The notes beneath the pieces are model-generated. The model did not search any database. It was given only the letters and a program-made list of their open reading frames with translations, and was not told the origin of the DNA. Made by a program: the position numbers and the translations under genes. Below are positions 30,248-39,999 of a DNA stretch of 64,000 nt, in pieces. Location of the stretch: contig JOKI01000011.1 of the NCBI GenBank assembly GCA_000722615.1, positions 120,301-184,300 on the forward strand, written 5' to 3'. The stretch's first letter is position 1. Every line of letters begins with the position of its first letter. The stretch comes from Pseudorhizobium pelagicum (GTDB taxonomy: Bacteria > Pseudomonadota > Alphaproteobacteria > Rhizobiales > Rhizobiaceae).

Positions 30248-30856
30248 CTACCACATCGTGGCGGCGGCGCGCCCCGCCCATTCCCGGTCATAGCTTTCCT
30301 GGTCGAAGCCGGCCTTCGCCGCCTTCAGAAGCTGTCCGGGCGTGGGCAGGCTTGAGACCTCCACGAATCGCTCCGGGTCCCACAGCCCGGCGCGCATGAT
30401 GGCGCGGGCGCACTGGAAGTAGACCTCCCCGATGGTGATCACGGCGACGCTGCGCGGATGGCGCCCGTCCATCTCGAAGCTTTCCAGCAGGCCGGGCTCC
30501 ACCGAGATCACGGCGCGGCCGTTGACGCGCATGGCCGTTGCGGAGCCGGGAATGAGGAACATCAGCGCCACGCGGGGGTCGCGGACGATGTTGAGGAGCG
30601 AATCGATCCGGTTGTTGCCCCGCCAGTCCGGCAACAGCAGCGTCGTCGTGTCCTGGACCCGGACGCAGCTGCCGGCGTCGCCGCGCGGCGAGCAGTCGAG
30701 CCCCTCCGGACCGACCGTCGCCAACGCCATGAAGGGCGAGGCTTCGATCATGCGCCTGTATTCCGGCGTCAGCGCCCTGGTGACCTTGGCCACCGATGCC
30801 TCCGACACGTCCGCGTAGATCTGCTGCAACTGTTCGATGGTCTGGATGATTGTCAT
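30248..30856 (-). CDS. Pyridoxamine 5'-phosphate oxidase-family FMN protein
   Basis: 202 residues with a split-barrel FMN-binding fold: FMALATVGPEGLDCSPRGDAGS and NNRIDSLLNIVRDPRVALMF are typical of the PNPOx-like (MSMEG_1061-type) family. Such proteins bind flavin and may act as oxidoreductases on unknown substrates; it is not PdxH, which has different substrate residues. Convergent with the GGDEF gene, 3 bp apart. It lies downstream of the hydrolase gene on the same strand, 70 bp away. Confidence 0.8.
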   Translation of the reverse strand: MTIIQTIEQLQQIYADVSEASVAKVTRALTPEYRRMIEASPFMALATVGPEGLDCSPRGDAGSCVRVQDTTTLLLPDWRGNNRIDSLLNIVRDPRVALMFLIPGSATAMRVNGRAVISVEPGLLESFEMDGRHPRSVAVITIGEVYFQCARAIMRAGLWDPERFVEVSSLPTPGQLLKAAKAGFDQESYDREWAGRAAATMW

Positions 30857-30926
30857 TGTGCCCTCGTCGCGGTCTCTTTGCTCGCGCCGTGCGACACTAG
30901 AATGACAAGAAGTGCGGAACAACGCC

Positions 30927-31841
30927 TCACGCGGCCGAGCTGCGGCTCCCTTCCGCCGGCTCGTCCGTCAGAAAGCCGCGGATCGTCTCGATGACCTCCG
31001 GCGCGCTGATGATGCGGCGATGGCCGAAGCCGTTGGCCCAGTGAATCCGGGCCGAGGACACCGCGGCATAGCGCCGGGCATGGTCGGCATCGACCTCCTT
31101 GTCGTCTTCGGCATGCACCACGAGAAGCGGCGTGCCGAGCCGGTCTGCCACCCTCACCGTGTCGAAATCCGCAAGGCTGGCGCCGGCGACCTCCTCGGCA
31201 TGCCGTATCAGTCCGTGCTTGACGGCGGCGCTCAGCCCTAGCTGCCGCGCGAATGCGTCGAAGAGCCATTCGATGCGGGTCGGCGCACCGATCACCACCA
31301 GGCGCCGGGGCGAAATCATGCCGGCTTGCCGCATCACCCCGCCGGCCGCCAGCATCAGGCTGGCGCCGCCGAAGGAATGGCCGACAGCTCCGTCGAAGGG
31401 TCCGAACCGACGCTCCGCCTCCACCATCGCATCGACCGCCATGCGCATGTGCAGTCCCCGGCCGCTCGATTGCCCATGTCCGGGAAAGTCGAGGACGACC
31501 ACCTCCGCGCCGTCCGCCGCAAGCCCTTGCGCCAAGGCCGAGATATAGGCGGCCGCAGACCCCCAGCCATGCACGATCAGGAAGCGACGGCGCGGCTCTG
31601 CACCCCTCCCGTGGAAGCGGTAGGCCATCACGTTCGACTTGCCGACGGGAAAGGGCGTGGCTTGCGCGAGCGACAGGCGCTTGCGGCCCTCGGCGTGCAC
31701 CTGGCGCGCCTTGTCGCCCGCCGGACGTCGCGAGGGCGTTGCGCAAAAGAGCGCGAACGCCAGCCGGCTGGTGGCGCGCGGGGCAAGTTTTCCGCCGAGC
31801 GCCAGAATGGGACGGATGACCTTCAACGCAAATGATGGCAT
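30927..31841 (-). CDS. Alpha/beta hydrolase
   Basis: 304 residues. Visible are the oxyanion region VHGWGSAAAY, the nucleophile elbow GHSFGG, the acid in VVHAEDDKEV and a late histidine in NGFGHRRI. An N-terminal hydrophobic stretch is short and may be an anchor rather than a signal. Substrate unknown. It diverges from a MarR regulator; the 47-bp gap between their starts contains a perfect palindrome, so the regulator probably controls this gene. Confidence 0.85.
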   Translation of the reverse strand: MPSFALKVIRPILALGGKLAPRATSRLAFALFCATPSRRPAGDKARQVHAEGRKRLSLAQATPFPVGKSNVMAYRFHGRGAEPRRRFLIVHGWGSAAAYISALAQGLAADGAEVVVLDFPGHGQSSGRGLHMRMAVDAMVEAERRFGPFDGAVGHSFGGASLMLAAGGVMRQAGMISPRRLVVIGAPTRIEWLFDAFARQLGLSAAVKHGLIRHAEEVAGASLADFDTVRVADRLGTPLLVVHAEDDKEVDADHARRYAAVSSARIHWANGFGHRRIISAPEVIETIRGFLTDEPAEGSRSSAA

Positions 31842-31860
31842 GGTGGGACATCCCGATAAT

Positions 31861-31874
31861 GTTCAATATTGAAC
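31861..31874. promoter_or_regulatory. Perfect 14-bp palindrome, candidate MarR operator
   Basis: GTTCAATATTGAAC reads the same on both strands. It lies 20 bases before the hydrolase start and 14 bases before the MarR start, where a repressor would block both divergent promoters. Size and AT-rich centre fit MarR-family sites. A further GAAC half-like element overlaps the start of the regulator gene. Confidence 0.75.
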
Positions 31875-31888
31875 AATAAAGTACAACG

Positions 31889-32353
31889 ATGAACAAAAAT
31901 CAATCCCTGCCGTGGGATCATCCGCGCTTCAAGAGCTGGGTCAGCGTCGCCCGCGCCTGCCAACTGATGCAGGCCACTCTGACGCGGGAACTGGCGCCGC
32001 TCGACATCAAGCCGCCGCATCTCGACATTCTCGCCAACCTCTACCGTTACGAGGGCCTGTCGCAGCAGGAGCTGGCGCGCAAGCTCCTCGTCGGCCGCTC
32101 CAACATCAGCATGACGCTGCCGCAGATGGAGCGGCGGGGGCTGATCGAACGGCGCGGCGACAGCCGTGACAAGCGCGTGCTGCGGCTCCACCTGACAGCC
32201 GACGGACGGCAACTGGCCGAACGCGCGATGCAGATCCAGACCGCCGTGATCGAGCGCTCGCTGTCGGCAACCTCGCTCGAGCAGTGCCTGGGAACCGCGG
32301 AGGCCATGGAACGCATCATCCTGGCGCTGCAGGCCGAGAACGACGAGGCATGA
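31889..32353 (+). CDS. MarR-family transcriptional regulator
   Basis: 154 residues. Winged-helix core: LSQQELARKLLVGRSNISMTLPQMERRGLIERRGDSRDKRV (about residues 55-95) contains the recognition helix and the DxR wing of MarR proteins. Helices at both ends give the dimer interface. No clear Shine-Dalgarno precedes the ATG, so expression may be low or leaderless. Probably represses itself and the divergent hydrolase through the palindrome between them. Confidence 0.88.
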   Translation: MNKNQSLPWDHPRFKSWVSVARACQLMQATLTRELAPLDIKPPHLDILANLYRYEGLSQQELARKLLVGRSNISMTLPQMERRGLIERRGDSRDKRVLRLHLTADGRQLAERAMQIQTAVIERSLSATSLEQCLGTAEAMERIILALQAENDEA

Positions 32354-32368
32354 ACCTCGAAACCGAAC

Positions 32369-32734
32369 TCAGCGCCGCGGATCGCGGCTGAGGCCTTTTT
32401 GCGCCAGCTCCCGCTCGTAGTCGGCAAAGAGGCGTTCGCCGTCCTCGCCGAGCTCGCGAAGGTAGCGCCAGGTGAAGATGCCGCTGTTGTGACCGTCGTC
32501 GAAGCCGATCCGCACGGCGTAGTTTCCGGCCGGTGTCACACTGCCGATCGCGACGTTCCGCTTGCCCGGCACCGTCACCTTCTGGCCCGGCCCATGCCCC
32601 TGAACCTCTGCGGACGGCGACAGGACACGCATCATCTCCGCGGGCAGCGGGAAGGCGCGCCCGTCGTTGAAGGTGACGTTGAGCACCCGCCGGTCCTTGG
32701 AGACCCGCAACTCCGTCGGCCATATATCGGTCAT
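32369..32734 (-). CDS. DUF971 (GBBH-like N-terminal) domain protein
   Basis: 121 residues. Single domain matching the gamma-butyrobetaine hydroxylase-like N-terminal family: TELRVSKDRRVLNVTFNDG near the start and FDDGHNSGIFTWRYLREL near residues 75-95. In eukaryotic hydroxylases this domain precedes the oxygenase; bacterial stand-alone copies occur beside Fe-S carriers and Moco genes. Here it diverges from moaA by about 120 bp. Function unknown. Confidence 0.85.
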   Translation of the reverse strand: MTDIWPTELRVSKDRRVLNVTFNDGRAFPLPAEMMRVLSPSAEVQGHGPGQKVTVPGKRNVAIGSVTPAGNYAVRIGFDDGHNSGIFTWRYLRELGEDGERLFADYERELAQKGLSRDPRR

Positions 32735-32857
32735 GTCGCTTTCGCTCCGTATTGATTGCGCCCCACGATTAGAAGCTTGCTGTCCGCGTCGCAACCCGCT
32801 TCCACCCTTGACGAAGCGACCGATCCCGCCCACTTTCAGCATTCAGGAGAATGCGCT

Positions 32858-33907
32858 TTGAACACTCTGGCAGGACCACTGGGCAACGCACGCCCTTTCA
32901 CGACCCAGAAGACGCCGATGATCGATCCGTTTCAACGGGCGGTCACCTATCTGCGCGTGTCGGTGACCGATCGCTGCGATTTCCGCTGCACCTACTGCAT
33001 GGCGGAGAACATGACATTCCTGCCGAAGAAGGACCTGCTGACGCTCGAAGAGCTCGAACGGCTCTGTTCCGCCTTCATCGCCAAGGGCGTGCGCAAGCTG
33101 CGCCTGACGGGCGGCGAACCGCTGGTGCGCAAGAACATCATGCATCTCGTGCGCGCGCTGGGCCGCCAGATCGAGGCCGGCCATCTCGACGAACTGACGC
33201 TGACCACCAACGGCTCCCAGCTCGCCCGCTATGCCGACGAACTTTACGACAGCGGCGTGCGCCGCATCAATGTCTCGCTCGACACGCTTGACCCGGTCAA
33301 GTTCAAGGAAATCACCCGCTGGGGCGACTTCTCCAAGGTCATGGAGGGGATCGACGCCGCCCAGAAGGCAGGCCTGAAGATCAAGCTCAACGCGGTGGCG
33401 CTGAAGGACTTCAACGAGCACGAGATCGCCGACATGCTGCGCTTCGCCCATGGCCGCGGCATGGACATGACGGTGATCGAGACCATGCCGATGGGCGAGA
33501 TCGAGGAAGACCGCACCGACCGCTACCTGCCGCTCTCCAAGCTCAAGGCGGATCTCGAACAGCAGTTCACCCTCACCGATATCTCCTATAAAACGGGGGG
33601 TCCCGCGCGCTATGTCGAGGTTGCGGAGACCGGCGGTCGGCTCGGCTTCATCACGCCGATGACGCATAACTTCTGCGAGAGCTGCAACCGCGTCCGCCTC
33701 ACCTGCACCGGCACCCTCTACATGTGTCTCGGCCAGAACGATGCCGCCGACCTGCGCACCGCCTTGCGGGCCTCCGATGACGACGCCTATCTGACGGCTG
33801 CCATGGACGAGGCGATCTCGCGCAAGCCCAAGGGCCATGATTTCATCATCGACCGCGATCGCCAGCGCCCGGCCGTTGCCCGCCACATGAGCGTCACCGG
33901 CGGCTGA
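32858..33907 (+). CDS. moaA: GTP 3',8-cyclase MoaA
   Basis: 349 residues using a TTG start. AGGAG lies eight bases before that TTG, and the length then equals typical MoaA. The radical SAM cluster is [10 protein letters not shown] (C40, C44, C47). The second Fe-S cluster uses cysteines in [13 protein letters not shown]. The protein ends in the conserved, functionally required Gly-Gly. It converts GTP to the cyclised precursor in the first molybdenum cofactor step. mobA and mobB, the last steps, are 5.5 kb downstream on the same strand. Confidence 0.95.
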   Translation: MNTLAGPLGNARPFTTQKTPMIDPFQRAVTYLRVSVTDRCDFRCTYCMAENMTFLPKKDLLTLEELERLCSAFIAKGVRKLRLTGGEPLVRKNIMHLVRALGRQIEAGHLDELTLTTNGSQLARYADELYDSGVRRINVSLDTLDPVKFKEITRWGDFSKVMEGIDAAQKAGLKIKLNAVALKDFNEHEIADMLRFAHGRGMDMTVIETMPMGEIEEDRTDRYLPLSKLKADLEQQFTLTDISYKTGGPARYVEVAETGGRLGFITPMTHNFCESCNRVRLTCTGTLYMCLGQNDAADLRTALRASDDDAYLTAAMDEAISRKPKGHDFIIDRDRQRPAVARHMSVTGG

Positions 33908-33923
33908 ACGGAAGAAGATAGCC

Positions 33924-34376
33924 TTGTCATCCGCCCTGCCCGGCCGCGCCTGCGGCACCTGCACGCTGTGCTGCCGGCTTCCCGACATCGAGGCCCTCGC
34001 AAAGCCCGCCAACGCCTGGTGCAGCCATTGCCTGCCCGGACAGGGCTGCGCCATTTACGCAACCCGTCCGTCGCTTTGCCGGGATTTCCTCTGTCTTTGG
34101 ATGACTTCCAGGTCGCTCGGTCCCGAATGGACGCCGTCGACGGCCCACATGATGGTCTACGCCCAGGGCCCGCAGACGACGGTGCTCGTCGACCCCGCCT
34201 ACCCGGATGCCTGGAAGAACGAGCCCCATGCGTCCCAGCTTCGCCATCTCGCCGCGCAGGCCGAGTCCTCCGGTGGCTATGTCATCGTCTTCGTCGGCGA
34301 CGCGGTGTTCAAGGTCGAACCGAATACGGTGCAGAACGACGAAGGCCGCCGCGAGCAAGGCATCGCGACGGCCTGA
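33924..34376 (+). CDS. Cys-rich protein of the YkgJ-like (CxxCxxCC) type
   Basis: 150 residues from a TTG start. The N-terminal half has nine cysteines, in CGTCTLCCRLP and WCSHCLPGQGC, followed by YATRPSLCRDFLCLW, close to the pattern of YkgJ/zinc-iron-chelating (UPF0153) proteins. The C-terminal half has no cysteine. Metal or Fe-S binding is likely, function unknown. It follows moaA by 16 bp on the same strand, so it is probably co-transcribed. Confidence 0.78.
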   Translation: MSSALPGRACGTCTLCCRLPDIEALAKPANAWCSHCLPGQGCAIYATRPSLCRDFLCLWMTSRSLGPEWTPSTAHMMVYAQGPQTTVLVDPAYPDAWKNEPHASQLRHLAAQAESSGGYVIVFVGDAVFKVEPNTVQNDEGRREQGIATA

Positions 34377-34400
34377 TCTGATAGGTCGATTCGGCCGGCT

Positions 34401-36938
34401 CTAAGCGGCCCGGCCCGTCCTGGGGGCACGATACTGGAGATCGTCGCCGGTCTTGAACCGGTCGATCTTGTCGGTCAGGATCTCGACGCGCTGGCGCAAC
34501 CCGTGGATCTCGGCGTTGTTCTCCTCGACCATCGCGGCGTTCTGCTGCGTGATCAGCTCCACCTCGTGCACCGCGTGCGTCACCTCGTTGATGCCCGTCG
34601 ACTGCTCGGCCGTGGCGGCAGAGATCGCGGCGACCAGTTTGCGCACGTCACTGACGTGGGTGATGATCTGGCTCAGCGCCTCACCGGTCTGCTCGACCAG
34701 CTGCACGCCGTCGTTGACCTGCGTCGAGCTTGCGGAGATCAGGCCCTTGATCTCGCGGGCCGCACCGGCGCAACGCTGGGCCAGTTCGCGAACCTCCTGG
34801 GCAACGACCGCGAAACCCCGCCCTGCCTCGCCGGCGCGGGCCGCCTCGACGCCCGCGTTCAGCGCCAGCAGATTGGTCTGGAAGGCGATCTCGTCGATCA
34901 CCGAGATGATCGTGGCAATCTTGTCGGAGGAGCGGCTGATCTCGCCCATGGCGCCGACCGCGCGGGAGACGATTTCACCCGAGCGCACGGCGAATTCCTC
35001 CGTCTCGTTGATGGAGGAAGCCGTCCTGCGGGCGCTTTCGGCGGTCGATCCGACGATCTCGCTCAGCTGGCGAAGCGCCCGCGAGCTCTGCTCCAGCGCT
35101 GCCGCCTGCTGTTCGGTGCGTCGCGCCAGGTCGTCGGCGGAGGCGGCCAGGTTGCCGGTGCCGCCATTGATCTCGCCGGTGGTCGCCCGCACGTCGGCAA
35201 GCGTCGTCCGCAGGGCCTCCACGGCGGTGTTGTAGGTCTTTGCCATCGGCACGAAATCTTGGGCGAGGTTCTCGTTCATGGTCTGCTGCAGGTCCCCCTC
35301 GGCAAGCTGTGCAAGCGCGTGGGAGAGAGCCTCGAGGGCCGCATGCTGCTCGGCGGCGATGCGCGCACGCTCCTCGGCCCGCCGCGCCGATTCGGCGCCG
35401 GACTGTTCGCGGGCTGCCGCCGCCTCCTGCTCCAGCCGGACGTTCTCGACCGCCGCATCGCGGAACACGGTGACTGAGCGCACCATGTCGCCGATCTCGT
35501 CGCCGCGCTCGCGGCCTTCGATGCTGACCTCCAGGTCGCCGTCGGCCAGCCGCTTCATCACGTCGGTGACGCGTCGGAGCGGCGCGCGCAGCGTCTCGAC
35601 CAGCATCAGTCCGCCGGCGATTGCCAGCAGCGTGCCGACGATCATGGCGATCATCGACAGGTTGGCGGAGCGTTCGCTGTCTTCCTTGCCGACTTCCTGC
35701 GCTTCGGCCACGAAGGCCTTCAGGCCGGCCATGGCGTCCGACAGCGTCTGCGATGCCGCAGCACGCGCCTCGCGCCACTGGGTCTCGATCGCCAGCATGG
35801 CCGCCGAAGCCGCGTCCAGCGCGGCAAGCGGCGTCTCGAGGCTCGTCGCGAATGCGCTCATCGCCGCATTGCTATTGCCCAGTTCGGAGACCCGGGCGGC
35901 CGACGACCGCATGGCTGCAATATCGGCCAGCACCACCTGGCGGGCCTCGTCCGTCAGTTCGCTGCGCAGGCGCTCCATGTGCAGTTGCAGCGCGTCGCCC
36001 ACCGTCAGCGATGTCTCCACTTCCGCCAGCAGGTTCTTCAGCGTCGTCACTTCGCCTTCAAGATTGGCAAACCGCTCCGCCGCGTCGCCGGATTTCGTCA
36101 GCACGTTCTGCTGCAACTCGCTCTGGAAACGGGTGAAGCCGCTGGCGCCGATGCGCAGGGCCTGCGCCTTTTCAGGGCCCGATGGACCGGCGGTCGCGAC
36201 GGCAAGCAGGCGCTCGGCACCCTCGCGGATGGGCGCCATGGCCTCCAGGACCTTGTCGGTCGCGACGGATTTGATGGCCTCGAACTCGTCCAGTACCGCC
36301 TGGGCCTGCACCTCGGCGGCCTTGGCCGTGCCCTCGTCGGAGCCCGCATTGCGGACCGCGTTGCGCATGGTATCGAGCCTGTCGGCAATCGACTTGTAGG
36401 CGAAGGATTCAAACAGCGCGCTCTTGGCGAACCGCTCCTGGCCGTCGAATTTCTTGCGCAGGTTGCCGAGCCGCTGGTCGATGCCGGCAGTCGTCTCCTG
36501 GACGGCGGCGAGCTGCGCGGTGATCTCGGCGCGGTTGGCGTCCCGCTGCTGCTTGATCGCCCAGAGCGTCTCGGTGTGCCGTCGCATCGCCGGCGCCAGC
36601 GTCGCGACCGCGTCGATGCGCTGCCGGTCCGCCTCGCTGACCAGCAGGCCCCCGAGCACCTGGACACCCTTCTCCTGCCGGTCGATCCCGTCGTTCAGGG
36701 CCGCGAGCGTCGCCTCGTCCGGCTGCTCGCTGAAGTCCTGGAGCACGGTCTGCAGGCGCTCGAAATCGCCGATGTTCTCGATCGTCGCGCGCGTCACGGT
36801 CATGTGGCCGTTCAGCATGTTGGAGGTATAGTAGCCGGCCAGGCCGACACCGGCGATCAGGAGCACGAGGGGAATGACGAAAAGCAGGACCTTGGTGACG
36901 ATCCTGCGGCTCTGAAGAAGACGGTCGATGAAGGACAT
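34401..36938 (-). CDS. Methyl-accepting chemotaxis protein with large periplasmic helical domain
   Basis: 845 residues. TM1 at about 17-38, then about 375 residues of helical periplasmic sensor with few hydrophobic breaks, TM2 at about 412-435, two HAMP-like segments, and a signalling domain whose tip reads [36 protein letters not shown]. The C-terminus (RAPRTGRAA) lacks the NWETF-type tether for CheR/CheB. Ligand unknown. GGAG precedes the ATG at 36938; an upstream in-frame ATG would add 12 unlikely residues. Single gene, convergent with the Cys-rich gene. Confidence 0.92.
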   Translation of the reverse strand: MSFIDRLLQSRRIVTKVLLFVIPLVLLIAGVGLAGYYTSNMLNGHMTVTRATIENIGDFERLQTVLQDFSEQPDEATLAALNDGIDRQEKGVQVLGGLLVSEADRQRIDAVATLAPAMRRHTETLWAIKQQRDANRAEITAQLAAVQETTAGIDQRLGNLRKKFDGQERFAKSALFESFAYKSIADRLDTMRNAVRNAGSDEGTAKAAEVQAQAVLDEFEAIKSVATDKVLEAMAPIREGAERLLAVATAGPSGPEKAQALRIGASGFTRFQSELQQNVLTKSGDAAERFANLEGEVTTLKNLLAEVETSLTVGDALQLHMERLRSELTDEARQVVLADIAAMRSSAARVSELGNSNAAMSAFATSLETPLAALDAASAAMLAIETQWREARAAASQTLSDAMAGLKAFVAEAQEVGKEDSERSANLSMIAMIVGTLLAIAGGLMLVETLRAPLRRVTDVMKRLADGDLEVSIEGRERGDEIGDMVRSVTVFRDAAVENVRLEQEAAAAREQSGAESARRAEERARIAAEQHAALEALSHALAQLAEGDLQQTMNENLAQDFVPMAKTYNTAVEALRTTLADVRATTGEINGGTGNLAASADDLARRTEQQAAALEQSSRALRQLSEIVGSTAESARRTASSINETEEFAVRSGEIVSRAVGAMGEISRSSDKIATIISVIDEIAFQTNLLALNAGVEAARAGEAGRGFAVVAQEVRELAQRCAGAAREIKGLISASSTQVNDGVQLVEQTGEALSQIITHVSDVRKLVAAISAATAEQSTGINEVTHAVHEVELITQQNAAMVEENNAEIHGLRQRVEILTDKIDRFKTGDDLQYRAPRTGRAA

Positions 36939-37206
36939 GCGTGCTCCGCTGGGAAACCTCGCCGACCATGCCAAAGCATCTGCAGGTGGCTGCGTGCATC
37001 ATCCTGCATCATGCGGGAGTCGCTGCACCATCAGGGAATTCGATTTAACAACGGTTAATCCGGCGGCAACAGAATAAGGTGCCTGCAAATTGGTCAGACA
37101 GCCTGTTCAAGACGCTCTGTGAGTACCGCCTGCGCCACAACTGGTCTGGCCGCCTCGGGCGGAATGCATTAGTGACTTCTGCTGCTGCAGCGGCAAGGAA
37201 TCACGC

Positions 37207-38118
37207 ATGGCATCCTCCGACAATTCCAGGGGCGCGATCTACATGTCGCTCGCCATGGCCTCCTTCACCTGCAACGACGCCCTGGTGAAGTCCGTGACCG
37301 CATCGCTCAGTGTTGCGCAGATCATCACCGTCCGGGGTGTGATGACGACGGTGCTTGTCTATCTGGTCGCCCGCCGTCTTGGCGCACTCCGGCCGCTGTC
37401 GGTCGTCCTGCAACCTCTGATCCTGCTCAGGACCTTCTTTGAGATCGGCGCGACGCTCACCTTCATCAGCGCGCTCGGCCGCATCGATTTCGCCAACATC
37501 TCGTCGATCATGCAATCGCTGCCGCTTGCCGTGACACTTGGTGCGGCACTCTTTCTCGCAGAGCCCGTCGGCTGGCGCCGCTGGACGGCGATCATCGTCG
37601 GCTTTATCGGCGTGCTGATCATCCTGAGGCCCACCACCGGTGGCTTTGCTCCAGAATCGCTGCTGGTTCTCGCCGCCGTCTTCTTCACCTCGGGCCGCGA
37701 TCTCGTCACCCGACGCATCGTCGCCGATGTGCCGTCCCTGACGATCACCCTGTTCACCGCACTGGCCAATACGGTGGTCGGCGCCCTGCTGATCGTGCCG
37801 ATGGGCGGCTGGCAGCCGATGAACGCGGAGAACTTCCTGCCGCTGGTGATTGCGGCCCTGCTGGTCTTCGCCGGCTATCAGGCCGTGATCATGTCGATGC
37901 GGACGGGAGAGATCTCCTTCGTCGCGCCCTTCCGCTATACCGGCCTGATCTGGGGACTGGTGCTCAGCGTCCTCTTCTTCGGCGAGCGCCCGGACGCCTT
38001 CGTCTATGGCGGTGCCGCGATCATCATCGGTTCCGGCCTCTACAGCTTCTACCGCGAAGGCAAGCGCCGGAACCGGATCGCCGCGGAGGCGGGCCCCGTG
38101 CCGCCGGCAGCACCATGA
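37207..38118 (+). CDS. DMT-superfamily EamA transporter
   Basis: 303 residues, ten hydrophobic helices in two EamA halves: the first runs from MSLAMASFTCNDALVKSV through EPVGWRRWTAIIVGFIGVLII, the second ends with GERPDAFVYGGAAIIIGSGL. Family members export amino acids or other metabolites; the substrate is not predictable. AAGGA lies eight bases before the ATG. Followed after 34 bp by the Bcr/CflA transporter, possibly one transcript. Confidence 0.85.
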   Translation: MASSDNSRGAIYMSLAMASFTCNDALVKSVTASLSVAQIITVRGVMTTVLVYLVARRLGALRPLSVVLQPLILLRTFFEIGATLTFISALGRIDFANISSIMQSLPLAVTLGAALFLAEPVGWRRWTAIIVGFIGVLIILRPTTGGFAPESLLVLAAVFFTSGRDLVTRRIVADVPSLTITLFTALANTVVGALLIVPMGGWQPMNAENFLPLVIAALLVFAGYQAVIMSMRTGEISFVAPFRYTGLIWGLVLSVLFFGERPDAFVYGGAAIIIGSGLYSFYREGKRRNRIAAEAGPVPPAAP

Positions 38119-38152
38119 TCATGCCGCACGTGTCCGCACAGGAGCGACGCCC

Positions 38153-39379
38153 ATGAATGAAACCCGCTTTCTGGACCGGGCCACCCCGCCGCATATCGCC
38201 ACGCTGGTCCTGGCGGCCGGCCTTGCGGCGATGTCGATGAACATCTTCCTGCCGTCGCTGGCGACGATGGCCGAACATTTCGGCACCAGCTACGCCGTCA
38301 TGCAGCTTGCCGTCTCCGGCTATCTGGCCGGAACCGCCGTCATCCAGATCGCCATCGGCCCGCTGTCGGATCTTTTCGGCCGCCGGCCGGTGATGCTCGG
38401 CGGCGTCGTGCTGCTTCTTCTGGGCACCGTCATCTGCCTTCTGGCTCCCAACGTCACCGTCTTCATGATCGGGCGGATCCTGCAGACCGGCGTGATCGCC
38501 GGCATCGTCCTGTCGCGCGCCGTCGTCCGCGACATGGTGCCGATGGACGAGGCCGCCTCGATGATCGGCTATGTGACGATGGGCATGTCGGTCGTGCCGA
38601 TGATCGCGCCGACGCTCGGCGGCGTCTTGAACGACCTGTTCGGCTGGCAGGCCAGCTTCGTCGTCCTCTTCCTCGCCGGCATTTTCGTGCTGCTTCTCGT
38701 CTGGCGCGATCTTGGCGAAACCAACACCGCGCAATCGGCGAGCTTCGGCGCGCAGTTCCGCAGCTGGCCGCAGCTTCTGCGCTCCCGCCGCTTCTGGGGC
38801 TACACGCTGACCGCGATGTTCTCCTCCGGCATCTTCTTCAGCTTCCTCGGTGGCGCGCCCTTTGTCGGCAGCGTCATCTTCAAGCTGTCGCCCTCGACGC
38901 TCGGCCTCTATTTCTTCACCATGGCTGCCGGCTACATGCTGGGAAACTTCCTGTCCGGCCGATACGCGCGCCGCGTCGGGATCGGTCCGATGATGCTGTC
39001 GGGCAATGTGGTCAGCCTGATCGGGATCGTCGCAACCTTCCTCTTCCTCACCGTCGACACCGGCCATCCCTTCGCCTTCTTCGGTCCCCTGTCGCTGATC
39101 GGCGTCGGCAACGGCCTGACGCTGCCGAGCGCCAATGCCGGCATGGTCAGCGTCCGGCCGCATCTCGCCGGCTCCGCCTCCGGCCTCGGCGGCGCCATCA
39201 CGCTGGGCGGGGGTGCGGCGCTTTCGGTACTTGCAGGCTCGGTCCTGACGCCGCAGACCGGCACCCTGCCTCTCCTCCTGGTCATGCTGGTGACGGTCAT
39301 CTTCGCGCTCCTCTCGACCGAATACGTCCGCTGGATCGACCGCCGCGAAGGCGCGGTCGACGATGGGGGCAGGCTGTGA
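38153..39379 (+). CDS. Bcr/CflA-type multidrug efflux MFS transporter
   Basis: 408 residues, 12 hydrophobic helices. SDLFGRRPVMLGG (motif A) and the early NIFLPSLATMAEHFG segment place it in the Bcr/CflA drug:H+ antiporter family. AGGAG sits nine bases before the ATG. Its TGA stop overlaps the GTG start of mobA by four bases. That coupling of an efflux gene to a molybdenum cofactor gene is unexpected and may only reflect gene packing. Confidence 0.88.
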   Translation: MNETRFLDRATPPHIATLVLAAGLAAMSMNIFLPSLATMAEHFGTSYAVMQLAVSGYLAGTAVIQIAIGPLSDLFGRRPVMLGGVVLLLLGTVICLLAPNVTVFMIGRILQTGVIAGIVLSRAVVRDMVPMDEAASMIGYVTMGMSVVPMIAPTLGGVLNDLFGWQASFVVLFLAGIFVLLLVWRDLGETNTAQSASFGAQFRSWPQLLRSRRFWGYTLTAMFSSGIFFSFLGGAPFVGSVIFKLSPSTLGLYFFTMAAGYMLGNFLSGRYARRVGIGPMMLSGNVVSLIGIVATFLFLTVDTGHPFAFFGPLSLIGVGNGLTLPSANAGMVSVRPHLAGSASGLGGAITLGGGAALSVLAGSVLTPQTGTLPLLLVMLVTVIFALLSTEYVRWIDRREGAVDDGGRL

Positions 39380-39999
39380 CCGCCCCTCGCCCGCCAGCTC
39401 TGATCCTTGCCGGCGGCCGGTCAAGCCGGATGGGCTCCGACAAGCTCCTGCTGCCTTTTGGCAAGGGCACGTTGCTGACGCATATCCTTGCCCGCCTCGC
39501 GCCGCAGGTCTCGGACATCGCGTTGAACGCGAGCCCCGATCTTACGCCGGCTCACGACATCCGCCTCGTACCCGACACGGTTCCCGGACAGCCCGGCCCG
39601 TTGGCCGGTGTGCTGGCCGGATTGCGCGACCTGGCCGAGCGCGCCACGGGAGAAACCCATCTGCTGTCGGTTCCCTCCGACGTCCCGTTCTTCCCATCCG
39701 ATCTGGTGGCGCGCCTGCAGCAACCGGCCCTGGATCCCAAAGGCATCACCATCGCCGCCTCCGATGGCCGGACGCATCCCGTCTTCGGCCTCTGGCCGGT
39801 GGCGCTGGCCGACGATCTGGAGGAGTGGATCCGGGAGCCGCAGAACCGGCGGATGTCGGCCTTCCTTGCGCGCCACCCGACCGTCGCGGTCCCCTGGGAT
39901 CTTGTGGAGACGCCGGTCGGCATGCTTGATCCCTTCATGAACGTCAACACGCCGGCCGATATCGACGAGGCGCGCCGTTTCCTGGAGGTTGAACCGTGA
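39376..39999 (+). CDS. mobA: Molybdenum cofactor guanylyltransferase MobA
   Basis: 207 residues from a GTG start overlapping the previous stop (GTGA). The nucleotide-binding motif LAGGRSSRMGSDKLLLPFG lies at about 11-29, and SVPSDVPFFPSDLV carries the metal-binding aspartate. It attaches GMP to molybdopterin to give the bis-MGD form used by DMSO-reductase-family enzymes. mobB follows with another four-base overlap. Confidence 0.93.
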   Translation: MTAPRPPALILAGGRSSRMGSDKLLLPFGKGTLLTHILARLAPQVSDIALNASPDLTPAHDIRLVPDTVPGQPGPLAGVLAGLRDLAERATGETHLLSVPSDVPFFPSDLVARLQQPALDPKGITIAASDGRTHPVFGLWPVALADDLEEWIREPQNRRMSAFLARHPTVAVPWDLVETPVGMLDPFMNVNTPADIDEARRFLEVEP

